56,608 nt of DNA from contig FWCC01000349.1 of the NCBI GenBank assembly GCA_900169235.1, positions 1-56,608 of the forward strand. The letters run 5' to 3'. Positions 11,027 to 19,747 of the stretch are shown here, piece by piece. The position numbers and the translations under genes are program-made. The notes beneath the pieces were generated by a model. The model was given only the letters and a program-made list of their open reading frames with translations. It did no database searches and was not told where the DNA came from. Within the stretch, counting starts at the first letter, position 1. Every line of letters begins with the position of its first letter. Origin of the DNA: Zarea fungicola. Taxonomy: Eukaryota; Ascomycota; Sordariomycetes; Hypocreales; Cordycipitaceae.

Positions 11027-11236
11027 TTAGTAGCAAACAGTAAAACGGCGCAGTCCAGAAACGGCTCTCTCATTATCTTGGAAATAACACAAAAGGCCGT
11101 TTACGCATTGCTTTCTCCCCTCCTCCTGTGTCCAGATCTTCCGCAGAAATTGCAGAGGTGGCTTGCCAGAAGCCACCACATACCAATTGCCAAGATTTTT
11201 TGATATGCAGATATCTCCAGAGAACACGCAAGAGTC
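11027..11236 (-). CDS. small frame, possible first exon of 10382 gene
   Basis: ATG-initiated 70-codon frame on the minus strand containing GNWYVVASGKPPLQFLRKIW and a Gln/Glu-rich middle. It ends 43 bp before the 10382-10984 frame, in a different frame. Either the two are joined by a short intron or this is a chance frame. Confidence 0.2.
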   Translation of the reverse strand, partial: DSCVFSGDICISKNLGNWYVVASGKPPLQFLRKIWTQEEGRKQCVNGLLCYFQDNERAVSGLRRFTVCY

Positions 11237-11610
11237 CATGTCATATTTTATCAGCGATTCTTTGAGCCTTGGGTAGTTTCAAGCAGCATCTAACGACCGA
11301 GAGAGATATAGATTTCGGCAAGAGTCTGACTTCTGGGCTAAGGTAGACCTGGCCCATGAAGATCACCGATACCGCGCTACACTGTTCCGCAATCGATAGT
11401 TAAAACACTGTTCGCAATTTCATATTGATAAATTCTTTATATTATAATCATATCAATATATACACCAGCCCCAGAGGTACGAAGAACAATGGTTGTTGTG
11501 AGAGATATAGTTTCCGTACTGTCCAGGCCAAGTATGCCCCAAAGAAATGAAGCAACCCTCCATACCTCTTCGAAAGCTGTCACAGAGGATTCCTGTAGCT
11601 GAGTATATCC

Positions 11611-11922
11611 TTACAAAGTTATATCCTGCGGTTTGTTGTCGAAGCGGACCTCCGGAGGAGATTCAATTTCTTCCTGCCACGAGGGGGGCACTGCCGAGAG
11701 CTCGATCGGGCATGTATATCCCCCAGTGCAGTGATGGCATTGCAGTCTGTGCCAACTGCAGCATCTTGAACAAATGTCGGTGATCGTTATAACACCTTCG
11801 TGGTTCCCGCAGAGCACTCGAGAGAGAAGCGACCGTTTCTTGCAACCATAGAGCCCAGAATGGCGGAATTTGTAGCCGCGGCATATCTTGCAGCAGTAAC
11901 GTAATACAATTGTATTGCACAT
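11611..11922 (-). CDS. small cysteine-rich protein candidate
   Basis: 103-codon frame from ATG at 11922. Fourteen or so Cys are concentrated in the first 75 residues as CxxC-type pairs (YCCKIC, YGCKKR, SRCCSW, LQCHHC, GGYTC), a pattern compatible with zinc-binding knuckles. There is no signal peptide. The C-terminus is acidic and lacks Cys. It is unlike any family I can name. It could be a diverged zinc-finger orphan or a fortuitous frame. Confidence 0.3.
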   Translation of the reverse strand: MCNTIVLRYCCKICRGYKFRHSGLYGCKKRSLLSRVLCGNHEGVITITDICSRCCSWHRLQCHHCTGGYTCPIELSAVPPSWQEEIESPPEVRFDNKPQDITL

Positions 11923-12768
11923 TGCTCCTGTGATTCCGGGTTTAGATTGATAGATAAGTTACAGTAGGTATACCCAATAACAGGAATGATTGTCAAAGGA
12001 TATACCACATCGGCCGCATTAGGACCCTTTGGCCCCGACTTTAGTACGCTTGATCAGCCGAAAATTGACGTTTTTGTAGATGCAAGTAGGTACGTGGAAC
12101 CACCGTCAATGTAATGCTAGCGCCAGAAATAGCGGCTCGTAGTTCAACTCACTATCCCCTTCGATTTCTTCGGACACTTGGTGCTTAGCCAATGTTGCAA
12201 GTCGGTGCACAATCTCTTGCCATCACACTAAATTTTAACATTATTGTATTAATAATATAATACCGTAGAGCACTGTCCAGTATAATACGCTCATCAAACC
12301 ATTTTCCATTGGCGGCGAGCTACCTAACCCTAACCCTCTGATTCCTTCCAAGGGGATTTCCCTACCGCCAACCCTGTGCCACTTCTATAATGACATAGAA
12401 GCGAGAGAATCCTGACCAGAAAATCAAGGGTTGACCAATTATCCCGGAGCCCGCTGATGGGCCTGAACGTGAGTCGCCTTGAGCTGATGCTATGCTGGAT
12501 GAACATGGAAGGATAATGGGCATGGAAGGGAGTGGGCCATAGACACTTGTATCACAGTCCAAGAAACACTGGGTGAATCCTAAACTGGTGGGAGTTCCGA
12601 ACTGAAGAATGGCGGCTACCGTTCTGCCGTAATTGGCGGAACCAAACCATGGCGCACCCCAAAGATGGCTGAAACTGCTAGTATGTATAAGAGTCCAGCT
12701 CATTCCAAGGGTTGAGCCAATTATTTCACTACAGCAACTCTCTAATCATCAAGTCAAGCGCCGTGGCA
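11923..12768. other. intergenic with telomere-like motif
   Basis: AT-rich sequence with an (ATT/AAT)-rich stretch near 12235-12270, upstream of the membrane-protein gene at 12769. It contains the two-and-a-half-unit telomere-like motif at 12323-12337. The minus frame 12362-12703 looks like a shadow. Confidence 0.4.
12323..12337. promoter_or_regulatory. telobox-like motif (CCTAA repeat)
   Basis: CCTAACCCTAACCCT, which is two full TTAGGG-type units on the other strand plus a partial one. It sits about 430 bp upstream of the ATG of the 12769 gene. Such motifs are binding sites for telobox Myb proteins in fungal promoters, and a telobox Myb gene lies at 37166 in this window. A regulatory role is inferred only. 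Confidence 0.4.
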
Positions 12769-13316
12769 ATGTCCGACCAAGAGACTCGTGAACATGTCCT
12801 ACCAGATAAGATGCAAAGGCACCAACGGTGGCTGGCCACTCTCGAAGACTTGCTAGAAACCACAGCCAGCGCTGGAAGATCTCGAAGTAACATCTTGAAT
12901 AGCGCATTTGTAATATTTTCAAACTTCATTGCGTACGTGCCGAATCTTCCCTGGCTTCATTCACTCCCTAGAGTCGGGGTTGTGAAGGCCATCCTGCGGA
13001 GTAGCACCACCCCGCCCTCGATAGCCTGTCTTGTGGTATTGCTATCCTGGCTCCTTGGAGCATGGAAACCCGGTTATATGCAGAGTGGCCTGCAGTTTCT
13101 TTTGTACGTATTCCACGCTAGCTGTTGGTATCTCATACTCATAGAAGACGTAGGGCATTGATGATCCATTCCGCCTACGGTTTAAAAATGGTCATTTCAC
13201 TCATTCATAGTTTCGTCAGCGTGGTCAGTACCATTTCTGGCTCTTTTCTGATCCCAGCTGTCATATACTACGTGTACAATGATGTGTTCCGGCGACCGCG
13301 CCGTATGAACACCTAG
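12769..13316 (+). CDS. small two-exon membrane protein
   Basis: Exon 1 is 12769-13103, a 50-bp intron (GTACGT donor, GACGTAG acceptor) spans 13104-13153, and exon 2 is 13154-13316, giving about 165 residues. The frame upstream of ATG 12769 is open to a TTG at 12712 but has no earlier ATG. The N-terminus is polar with a helical RHQRWLATLEDLLETTASAG; hydrophobic segments follow (ILNSAFVIFSNFIAYVPNL, SIACLVVLLSWLLGAW, MVISLIHSFVSVVSTISGSF and LIPAVIYYVYNDVF), ending in a basic RRPRRMNT tail. An alternative acceptor at 13144 is in the same frame but gives a 41-bp intron. Unknown function; it may belong to a fungal orphan family with the broken membrane gene 0.7 kb downstream. Confidence 0.5.
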
Positions 13317-13992
13317 AGCAGCTCTGTGAGGGGGGTAGGCAGCTTTGCCCATCACTCGGTCAGGCTCCGCGGCAGCTAAACATGCATCTTTCTGATACAA
13401 CTCAAGTATAATGGCAAGCTTGATATTTGAGGAACAACAAAAAGCTAGATCACAGTGATCAAAATGCTCATCTTCAAAAGACTTCTTCATAACTAGTTCA
13501 AGTGATGAATGGGAACTTGTGAGGCCTTCCACGGATGCCTTTAGCGAGCTATGATCTATGGACAAAACCGTTATAGGTGTCACTAGTGCTTTTAGTGAGT
13601 TTTAATTTATGGTGGAGAACCGCATAACTGCTGGTTCTGGTTCTATAGGCAGTAACTAGCCAAAATTGACACGCCCTGAAGTTCTTATGTAGCTAAACCC
13701 GTGGCACCCATTTCGGTTTTTTCTTGTAGTTACTTCAAGGAAATCGTAGACAACTCAAGTTGAGGCGGGTTCAACCAGCAGTATATTGCAGCATTGCATC
13801 GCGTTTATGGGCAGCACCGTATGTGGTGAAATGACAGTTCTTGTCTGTCTTCAAGGATCAATCCTTCCTCACACAGTGCAGGTGATTGGGCGCATTCGAA
13901 AGATTGGAATTGGATTACACGGGGATTCGATACGCGAGATACGGCTGTTAATAACACTAAGTTGGTCTACGTGAGGTTATAGCTTGATGTGA

Positions 13993-14525
13993 AAGAGTAA
14001 AATCCTGCCCTTGCACATCGTCGAGCCCTGTATTCGAGAATATCTCCCCTACTATATCAACCTCTACCATCAAGGTAACCATCTTGAAATGCTAGATCCT
14101 TGGTATCGCCGCGATCCCATTATCGTCATTTATGTTATTGCTACCATTGTAGCTGCTGGCCAGCTCAGTTGCTAGCATTTATACATTCCCTGGCTCTGTA
14201 ACGCCAGTCTAGCAGGCGCTATCCTCGAATAGTCGCGAGTCAAAGAGACTTCCAACGCCGGCTGGTGGGTGCCGTTTTATTCTTTGCAGTACCATCTGTC
14301 CTATTTTTATATGCATATATACTGTCTAGCCCCATATGCGGGCAAGGATACGAACCACCATATTATCTGGTTTTAAATACATTTTCAGCTTTGCTTTGGT
14401 CGGTGGGCTCGCTTATCTCGGCCGGGATTGTCTCACACCCGAGCATTCAGCTTGGATGCTTTGCACCTCAGCACCAGCAAAGATGCCCATTCCAATTATG
14501 TAGACAGATACCTGATAGTGTTTAG
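13993..14525 (+). pseudogene. degraded multi-membrane-span gene
   Basis: Two protein-like blocks lie in different frames. Block 1 (13993-14175) reads EPCIREYLPYYINLYHQGN, then a hydrophobic DPIIVIYVIATIVAAGQ, and stops at TAG 14173. The same frame then stays hydrophobic (LYIPWLCNASLAGAIL) to a second TAG. Block 2 (about 14207-14525) reads RRLVGAVLFFAVPSVLFLYA and LNTFSALLWSVGSLISAG, then loses character. No GT-AG pair was found that bridges the frames cleanly. It looks like an integral membrane protein interrupted by stops and a shift. Confidence 0.45.
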
Positions 14526-14689
14526 ACAGCCTTGCATTGCACTTGAGCTGACCTTGCAAAGTTCAGCTCAGCATCTACCACCGGTTGCGAGATGCTGTCT
14601 GTGGATCATTATAGATAATGTGTAGAATAACTATTATACACTGTTTCATGTACCTCGTCGGCATTCCTACTTGAAGCATGTTTCGAGTT

Positions 14690-15049
14690 TTACACATCGA
14701 TTTTTTGCCTCTTTTTTCTATGTGCAAGACCAACTTCGAAGCACTCGTAAGAACTGAATCTCTTTTGCCCTGTGGACACGGGCCCGATAGATGATGAAGT
14801 GTTGGTTGCGTCAGAAGTGCAATATTTTGACGCGCCATTCGACATCATGCTTCTGAGAGTACTTTCGCACTCAAGATCCCCTGCGAGGAGAAAATGCTGG
14901 TCAAAATCAATTCGGCTAGAATAGCCTACATATGCGCTATCCTGCGTGTTGACGGCGATATGGCTATCGTCAGTCAAGATCTTCCGGGTTGGAGGTTTGA
15001 TGTTGGGTAAATCCGAGCAGCTGTCTAGATTTTGAACTGAAGGGTCCAT
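14690..15049 (-). CDS. hypothetical protein with C-terminal basic NLS-like tail
   Basis: 119-codon frame from ATG at 15049. Ser/Thr/Asp-rich and probably disordered, ending in HRKKRQKIDV, which resembles a monopartite nuclear localisation signal. No domain. It begins 290 bp from the transposase relic and could be a small orphan gene or part of a broken one. Confidence 0.3.
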   Translation of the reverse strand: MDPSVQNLDSCSDLPNIKPPTRKILTDDSHIAVNTQDSAYVGYSSRIDFDQHFLLAGDLECESTLRSMMSNGASKYCTSDATNTSSSIGPVSTGQKRFSSYECFEVGLAHRKKRQKIDV

Positions 15050-15339
15050 GCTGAAGCTCGTAGTGGGTAGAAGCCTTAAAGCACCATCTTTTGCAGGATG
15101 TTGTTATGCCAATGTGGGTTTGCACAGTATTATATATCTGTCATGTAGACAAATATTGACAAAAGCATGTGCAACAGAATAAGCTGTAATACCATACGTT
15201 AACCAGAATTCAAAAGTGAATATTACACTCCTAAGCTGTCACAAAGCCTACATGTTACAGTATTCCAAAGGGTTATAAGCTGGAATTGCGTTCAAAAGAA
15301 GGACTTCTTTAACGTCTTAGTTTGGTGAGCCGAATCACC

Positions 15340-15736
15340 TCGCGGCGACGTTGATGCACGCCGAATTCTCGATTTCCTTTAAGAAAAACCTTCTAGAAAT
15401 CGCTCAATCTGGTGATATGTTAGCCCAGATAACTCCACAACACATAAAGCGAAAATTGTACCGGAATGACTGGTTGAGTGGCTGAAGATCATTGTTCAAC
15501 TAATGCAGTGGCCGGCATTCTCTCCTGATCTTAATCCCATTGAAAACGCATGGAAAATGCTTAAAGAAACGATCGTAATACGACATCCTGAATTTACAGA
15601 TATGGTGAAGTTAATCTAGGCTTTACAACCACTTTCCGAGACCGCCGTTGAAGCCTGGGAGGAATACAAGACGGCGAAACTCCATTACATCGTTTACTCG
15701 ATGCCCCTGCCACCTCCAAGCCGTGATCAACCCTAA
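15340..15736 (+). mobile_element. Tc1/mariner transposase relic
   Basis: A C-terminal transposase fragment is readable with interruptions. It carries the diagnostic SPDLNPIENAWKMLKE block (about 15528-15575), which includes the third catalytic acidic residue. About 35 residues earlier the frame reads PDNSTTHKAKIVPE, then a stop, then LVEWLKIIVQLMQWP, with the second catalytic Asp in the DN pair. Upstream, ARRILDF and LLEIAQSGDM are found in shifted frames. In-frame stops occur near 15473 and at 15617 (TAG after MVKLI), and there is at least one shift between LLEIAQSGDM and PDNS. The tail reads ALQPLSETAVEAWEEYKTAK. This is the DD34D/E superfamily layout. No terminal inverted repeats were found, and the N-terminal DNA-binding part is missing. 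Confidence 0.85.
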
Positions 15737-15785
15737 CGTCCGGTACATAAAGTGCTAAGTATTAACATCCGATTTGAATCTCATA

Positions 15786-15822
15786 TATTAATTAATAATA
15801 TATTAATAATATATTAATATCT
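15786..15822. repeat. AT-only short tandem repeat
   Basis: Alternating ATTAATA / TAATATATTAA units just 3' of the transposase relic. TA-rich sequence is the preferred target of Tc1/mariner elements; the tract is also typical of repeat-induced AT enrichment. Confidence 0.6.
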
Positions 15823-15825
15823 TAT

Positions 15826-16396
15826 TTAGTTATACAGGGTAGTCCAGGTTCACGCCGACAATCACGGATATCCCGTCTAGATTGCAAAGAATACTAATAC
15901 TCTGTGCTCACTCCGGGTGATGCAAATTAATTCTGTGCCGCTCTCTACCAAACCAGCTCGTTCTGTGAACTCATCTGTACGTTATATTATACAATACAAA
16001 ATATGATGGTTGGAAATTTTTTGTGTTTATTGACGCGTTGTAGCAGACACTTTTGTCACCCACTGTGAGTTAAAGACTACATACTGTACATCACTCGACA
16101 GCCTCACTTTTATCATTATATGAGAAGCGTCCAGAAAAAGCCTTTATGAAGCTGGTAGGTGGATGCTTTTTTCGGCTCTTACCCTGAAAAGACGATAAAA
16201 TGGTATATAAGTACGTCAGCTTCCGACTATTATCTAGGCAACGTAGTGCCACTCCCTGCCATGACTAAATCCATTGAGCCAAAGCAAGTCTCTACCTCTA
16301 ATAGCTAGCGCTAGGCTTTAAGTACTAACAGGCCATTGCAATAGTTACGAATACTATAGCCAAGACGCCATGCCCTTCAATAGCCGTCAATAGGTG
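15826..16396. other. AT-rich, no gene
   Basis: No frame of note and no recognisable element between the transposase relic and the small frame at 16397. Confidence 0.4.
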
Positions 16397-16588
16397 ATGG
16401 AAAGAGACTCGCCGGCATTCCTGGGCTGGAACGAGCTACCTGTTTACCTCCGACTGGTCCTACTCCTTTTTGTAGTGTTCGTAGTGTATATGCTGCATGT
16501 GCTGTATCATTTGAACCTGGTGTATGGGCACTACCTGAGGCAATTTGCGAGCCCTTGCAAGTGTATCTCAGAAGGTTCCGCCGCCTGA
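16397..16588 (+). CDS. possible single-span membrane micropeptide
   Basis: 63-codon frame from ATG at 16397 with one strong hydrophobic helix (LRLVLLLFVVFVVYMLHVLY) flanked by a polar N-terminus and a Cys-containing tail. The opposite strand is also open. It may be a chance frame or the remnant of a larger membrane protein. Confidence 0.25.
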   Translation: MERDSPAFLGWNELPVYLRLVLLLFVVFVVYMLHVLYHLNLVYGHYLRQFASPCKCISEGSAA

Positions 16589-17620
16589 CTTGCCGCTTGA
16601 CTGAAGTTCTCAAAACCAGGCTTTTTTTTTTTTTTTTTAATAGCTAAATAAAATAGATTTTGATATTAAGTTTGGTATTAATAACTATACCTTATATTTT
16701 TATGTACTTTATAGGTCCTTTTCTAGTAATATTAGAACAAAAATAGTTGAAATTGAACAAAAAGTATTTTGGTTCTTTAAAGGGTGTGGGCCTTTAGACT
16801 GTCGACCAGAGATCCAGGAATGCCTCTTAGAATTTCATTAACTGCAGTGGTACCTAATTCCCAAGAGATATGGGTAATAGGGCTTAGATGCAACAGTGCC
16901 TTGTGCCTACTAACACAGGGGGAAGGTGCTCTGAGATAGCTGATGCAGGCTAATCAGATTTAGGGACAGATGCTTTTCGTGCCTTTGAGAGCTTCAGTAC
17001 TCTACTGTGTGTAAAATATTTTGCTGAGAATTAAGCGGTGACCAGCCGTTAAACCCTCTTTAGAGTGATCAAAAAAGGTACTTGGCAGGTAAAAGCTATT
17101 TCTGGCCGCCCCCCGAAAATCTCTCGAGTTCGGTTTTTTTCTGGTACCACTACAGCGTATTGCTTTTGTTTCTACTGCACCAGAACTGGCTACAAGGGAA
17201 GTTACTTAATTTTCTAGCCCCGTTGGGAAATGGGCAGCCGAGAGATCTCTCGTCTACTGAAATTGAATGCAACAATGACGGTTGTAAGGCCGCCAGAACA
17301 AAATCACACCATTGCAAGCAACTGCCCCAAAGAACACCGTATGAGTTAGCTTAAAACATGGTTTGCACTGCGAACCACTTAATGAGGCCATGAGGAGTCG
17401 TTTCTCATGGTCTCAGGGTCTCATATGTCATTAGTCATTTTATCACCCCAAAATCACCTCCTGCAAGTCTACAGCAGCCAAATGCAACTAAGCCTGCCAT
17501 TACTACAGAATTCAAAGGGTGGTAATAGACACCACTCACTGTAGAGCGTCATAGCAGGACTTTTCTGAATAGACATATCTAGGCTATTGAAACCTTGGAA
17601 TATCAAACAACCCGCAAGTA
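16589..17620. other. AT-rich intergenic with poly-T tract
   Basis: Begins with the T17 tract at 16622-16638 and then about 150 bp of very AT-rich sequence; 17082-17354 plus has an open frame without domain-like content. No gene supported. Confidence 0.4.
16622..16638 (-). repeat. 17-nt poly-T (poly-A on minus strand)
   Basis: An uninterrupted run of 17 T residues followed by AT-rich sequence with TAATAGCTAAATAAAATAG. Read on the minus strand it is an A-tail preceded by an AT-rich 3'-end-like segment, as at the 3' end of a retroposed copy. No reverse-transcriptase or parent gene sequence was recognised next to it. Confidence 0.4.
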
Positions 17621-18613
17621 CTACACAGAGTACTCCGTCGCTGGTGTTGCCATGCCGGAGACTGTGGTAGAAGAACTCGCTGAAGAGAATGATCCACTGT
17701 CCGAAGAGTCATCCTTCATTCGTCCCATCAAACGGCTCGCAGACGAGCTCCGCTGTCGGATGCGCGTAGGCCACGGCGTCGGTGGCCGCTGTATCTGCGC
17801 GGGTGGAGTGGGTGATAGATCCAAGGCGCCCCAGAGGAGCTGCCCTTGGAGTTTATTGCTACACATACATGGGCCATGAAGAGGATCTCTGCTCTCTGCT
17901 CGATATCGTACCACACAATCAAGATGGAAACCGCATTTGCCGCAGCCTTTGACAACAGCGTCCTCGCCAAGCGTAAACTCACACTCGCAGATATTACAAT
18001 AACGCATGCACCCGCAGGGGCCCCGAAAAGGGTTTCGGTTGCTTCTTAGCAGATCTATAGCACAGTCACGGTGCAATGCGCATCTGCCACAGGACTTTTC
18101 GATGATATCATCCTCGTCCTCGAAGTTGTGCTCGCAGGCGCAACAAGTAGACATACAGCTACACGGGCCTTGAAGAAGGTTCGTATTTTCCATTAGCCGC
18201 TGCATGAAGCAGCTATCATGCAGCCCACATCTGCCACAATTTCTTTCGATAATATTCTCGCCGCGCCGAAACTCATTCTCGCAGGCGTAGCAGACCACGA
18301 TGTCTGCAGATGGGGCAACGAGAGGAAACAAGTGGTCCGGATCTTTGTGTCGTCTCTCGGCTTGGAGCGTCCTGGAGAAATCGCTTAGATTCAAACCAGC
18401 TTTGTCCATCTGCTGGAGAGCTTCCTCGCGGTATCTCGCGGGCATGTCATTTACAAGTTCAGCCAAGGTGCTGACGGGACGGCCAATTGCTGCTCCTTGA
18501 TCTTTTAGTAGATTTAGAGTTTCTTTAACAGAAGACCAGTCTTTCAGGTCTGTGTGGTGAAGCTGGATCCAATTTAAAATTCTTTGAGATAGTAATCCTG
18601 ATTCACAACTCAT
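17621..18613 (-). CDS. triplicated RING-like zinc-module protein
   Basis: Intact frame; the first ATG is at 18613 (a TTG lies upstream), giving 330 residues. Residues 1-105 are helical and lack Cys. Three tandem modules then begin at C108, C157 and C206, an exact 49-residue period. Each has the pattern C-x2-C-x14-C-x2-C-x2-H-x2-C, then about 16 residues, then GPC-x-C. The signature cores are CGRCGLHDSC, CGRCALHRDC and CGKCGFHLDC. Eight Cys/His ligands per module could bind two zinc ions in a RING-like cross-brace, but C-x2-C replaces the usual C-x-H and the last pair is C-x-C. The C-terminal 80 residues are Ser/Pro rich and probably disordered. RING modules normally recruit E2 enzymes, so a ubiquitin-related role is possible, not shown. 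There is no intron and no membrane segment. Confidence 0.8.
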   Translation of the reverse strand: MSCESGLLSQRILNWIQLHHTDLKDWSSVKETLNLLKDQGAAIGRPVSTLAELVNDMPARYREEALQQMDKAGLNLSDFSRTLQAERRHKDPDHLFPLVAPSADIVVCYACENEFRRGENIIERNCGRCGLHDSCFMQRLMENTNLLQGPCSCMSTCCACEHNFEDEDDIIEKSCGRCALHRDCAIDLLRSNRNPFRGPCGCMRYCNICECEFTLGEDAVVKGCGKCGFHLDCVVRYRAESRDPLHGPCMCSNKLQGQLLWGALDLSPTPPAQIQRPPTPWPTRIRQRSSSASRLMGRMKDDSSDSGSFSSASSSTTVSGMATPATEYSV

Positions 18614-19159
18614 TTCTGCTTTCAACGCTTGAGAACGCCACTGGAAGAACGAGACTGCAAAGTCTGGTGGAGGATTATTCTACATATATTCTGGTTATAA
18701 ACTCCATTTCACGAACGCTGCTCTTTTGTTCCTCCATGTTGAGCCGTTCGATTCCAATAACCTGCCAGTTAAGCCAAAACGGGCGTAAACTCTAATGCCC
18801 AGTTCAGTGTTTACTTTCCCATGATTCCCGCTTCTGTGCATAGATCACAGAACCGTACCGGTACCCCAAAGCTCTTGCTAGTGTATTAATAAATCCTTGT
18901 TTTGATTTTGATTTTTAGTATTAAAAGAGGTGGCGGATGGAGCGTTGGCGCCGAAAATTCGGTGCTGTGTCAGAACTCGCTCCCTTTTCTTTGCCCAGAG
19001 CCTATTATCAGTAATACCTAGCTATCAATACCTAGGTACTGCACATGTACACTGTATTTTGTAGCCACATCAAGATTTGCTCTTTCCAAACTCGCAGAAT
19101 CACGCCGTGATGACACCATTTGTGTTTTATTCGTAGCTTGTGTGGCATCTTCCGTCGTG
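18614..19159. other. divergent promoter region
   Basis: Lies between a minus-strand and a plus-strand gene, so it should hold both promoters. The frame of the 19160 gene remains open upstream to 19022 without an ATG and includes a hydrophobic ICVLFVACVASSVV stretch at about 19118-19159. Confidence 0.4.
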
Positions 19160-19747
19160 ATGGCCAAACTCGGACATACCAAACATAAAGCCCACATGCG
19201 TAATACTACCCGTTACCTCTCCCCTGTTCTTCTTAGGCGAGCGGGCGAGTGCATAAGCAACAAAAACTGCGTCACGGGTACAAGCTGCTCTCAGTATGGC
19301 TACCGTGGTACTGGTCCAGCATACTGCGGCTCTGTCAGTGGGCAGGATGTACAGGGCAACGACGACTATGTTGCCAACTTTACCAATCATAGCGACGTTA
19401 ACGGGTCTATCTACAGATTCGGAAGTGCCAACGATTGTCGTCAAGTCTTTCGTGAGGTTGGAGCCTGTGGAATTAGCACTTATTTCCCGAATGTCCCCTC
19501 GGACTCTTCCTTCGTTGCCATGCCGGCCGGTGTCTTTGATCAGTATGGCTCTGCCCAGCACAACACTCTCTGCGGCAAGACCATTACACTTACACACAAC
19601 GGAGTTAGCAGAACTGCTGTCGTGGCCGATCGAAATCTGAGCGATGACAACTCTATTGATATGTGCCTTGATCTTTGGACTGCTTTCGGTGGCCACGATC
19701 GAGATGGCACTCTCTTTCGTAGTGTAAGCTTCAACATGGCATTGTAA
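19160..19747 (+). CDS. hevein-like plus RlpA-type double-psi-barrel protein
   Basis: About 195 residues from ATG 19160. An N-terminal segment (ECISNKNC, then SCSQYGYRGTGPAYCG) is a clear but degenerate chitin-binding type 1 (hevein, CBM18) module. Compared with CCSQYGYCG of the family, one Cys of the CC pair is Ser and the following Cys is Arg. The C-terminal half (CRQVFREVGACGISTYFP, LCGKTITLTHNG, VVADRN, DMCLDLWTAFGG) matches the expansin/RlpA-like double-psi beta-barrel fold. The family is extracellular and acts at cell walls. No signal peptide follows the ATG; the frame upstream is open and hydrophobic but lacks an ATG, so a 5' exon or start may have been lost or spliced. An intron ending at TTCTTAG (19236) is one possibility. 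Confidence 0.7.
   Translation: MAKLGHTKHKAHMRNTTRYLSPVLLRRAGECISNKNCVTGTSCSQYGYRGTGPAYCGSVSGQDVQGNDDYVANFTNHSDVNGSIYRFGSANDCRQVFREVGACGISTYFPNVPSDSSFVAMPAGVFDQYGSAQHNTLCGKTITLTHNGVSRTAVVADRNLSDDNSIDMCLDLWTAFGGHDRDGTLFRSVSFNMAL

Noticed and set aside
13104..13144. 41-bp intron alternative in the 12769 gene
   Set aside because: In frame, but shorter than the other introns in this window; the 50-bp version ending at 13153 is preferred.
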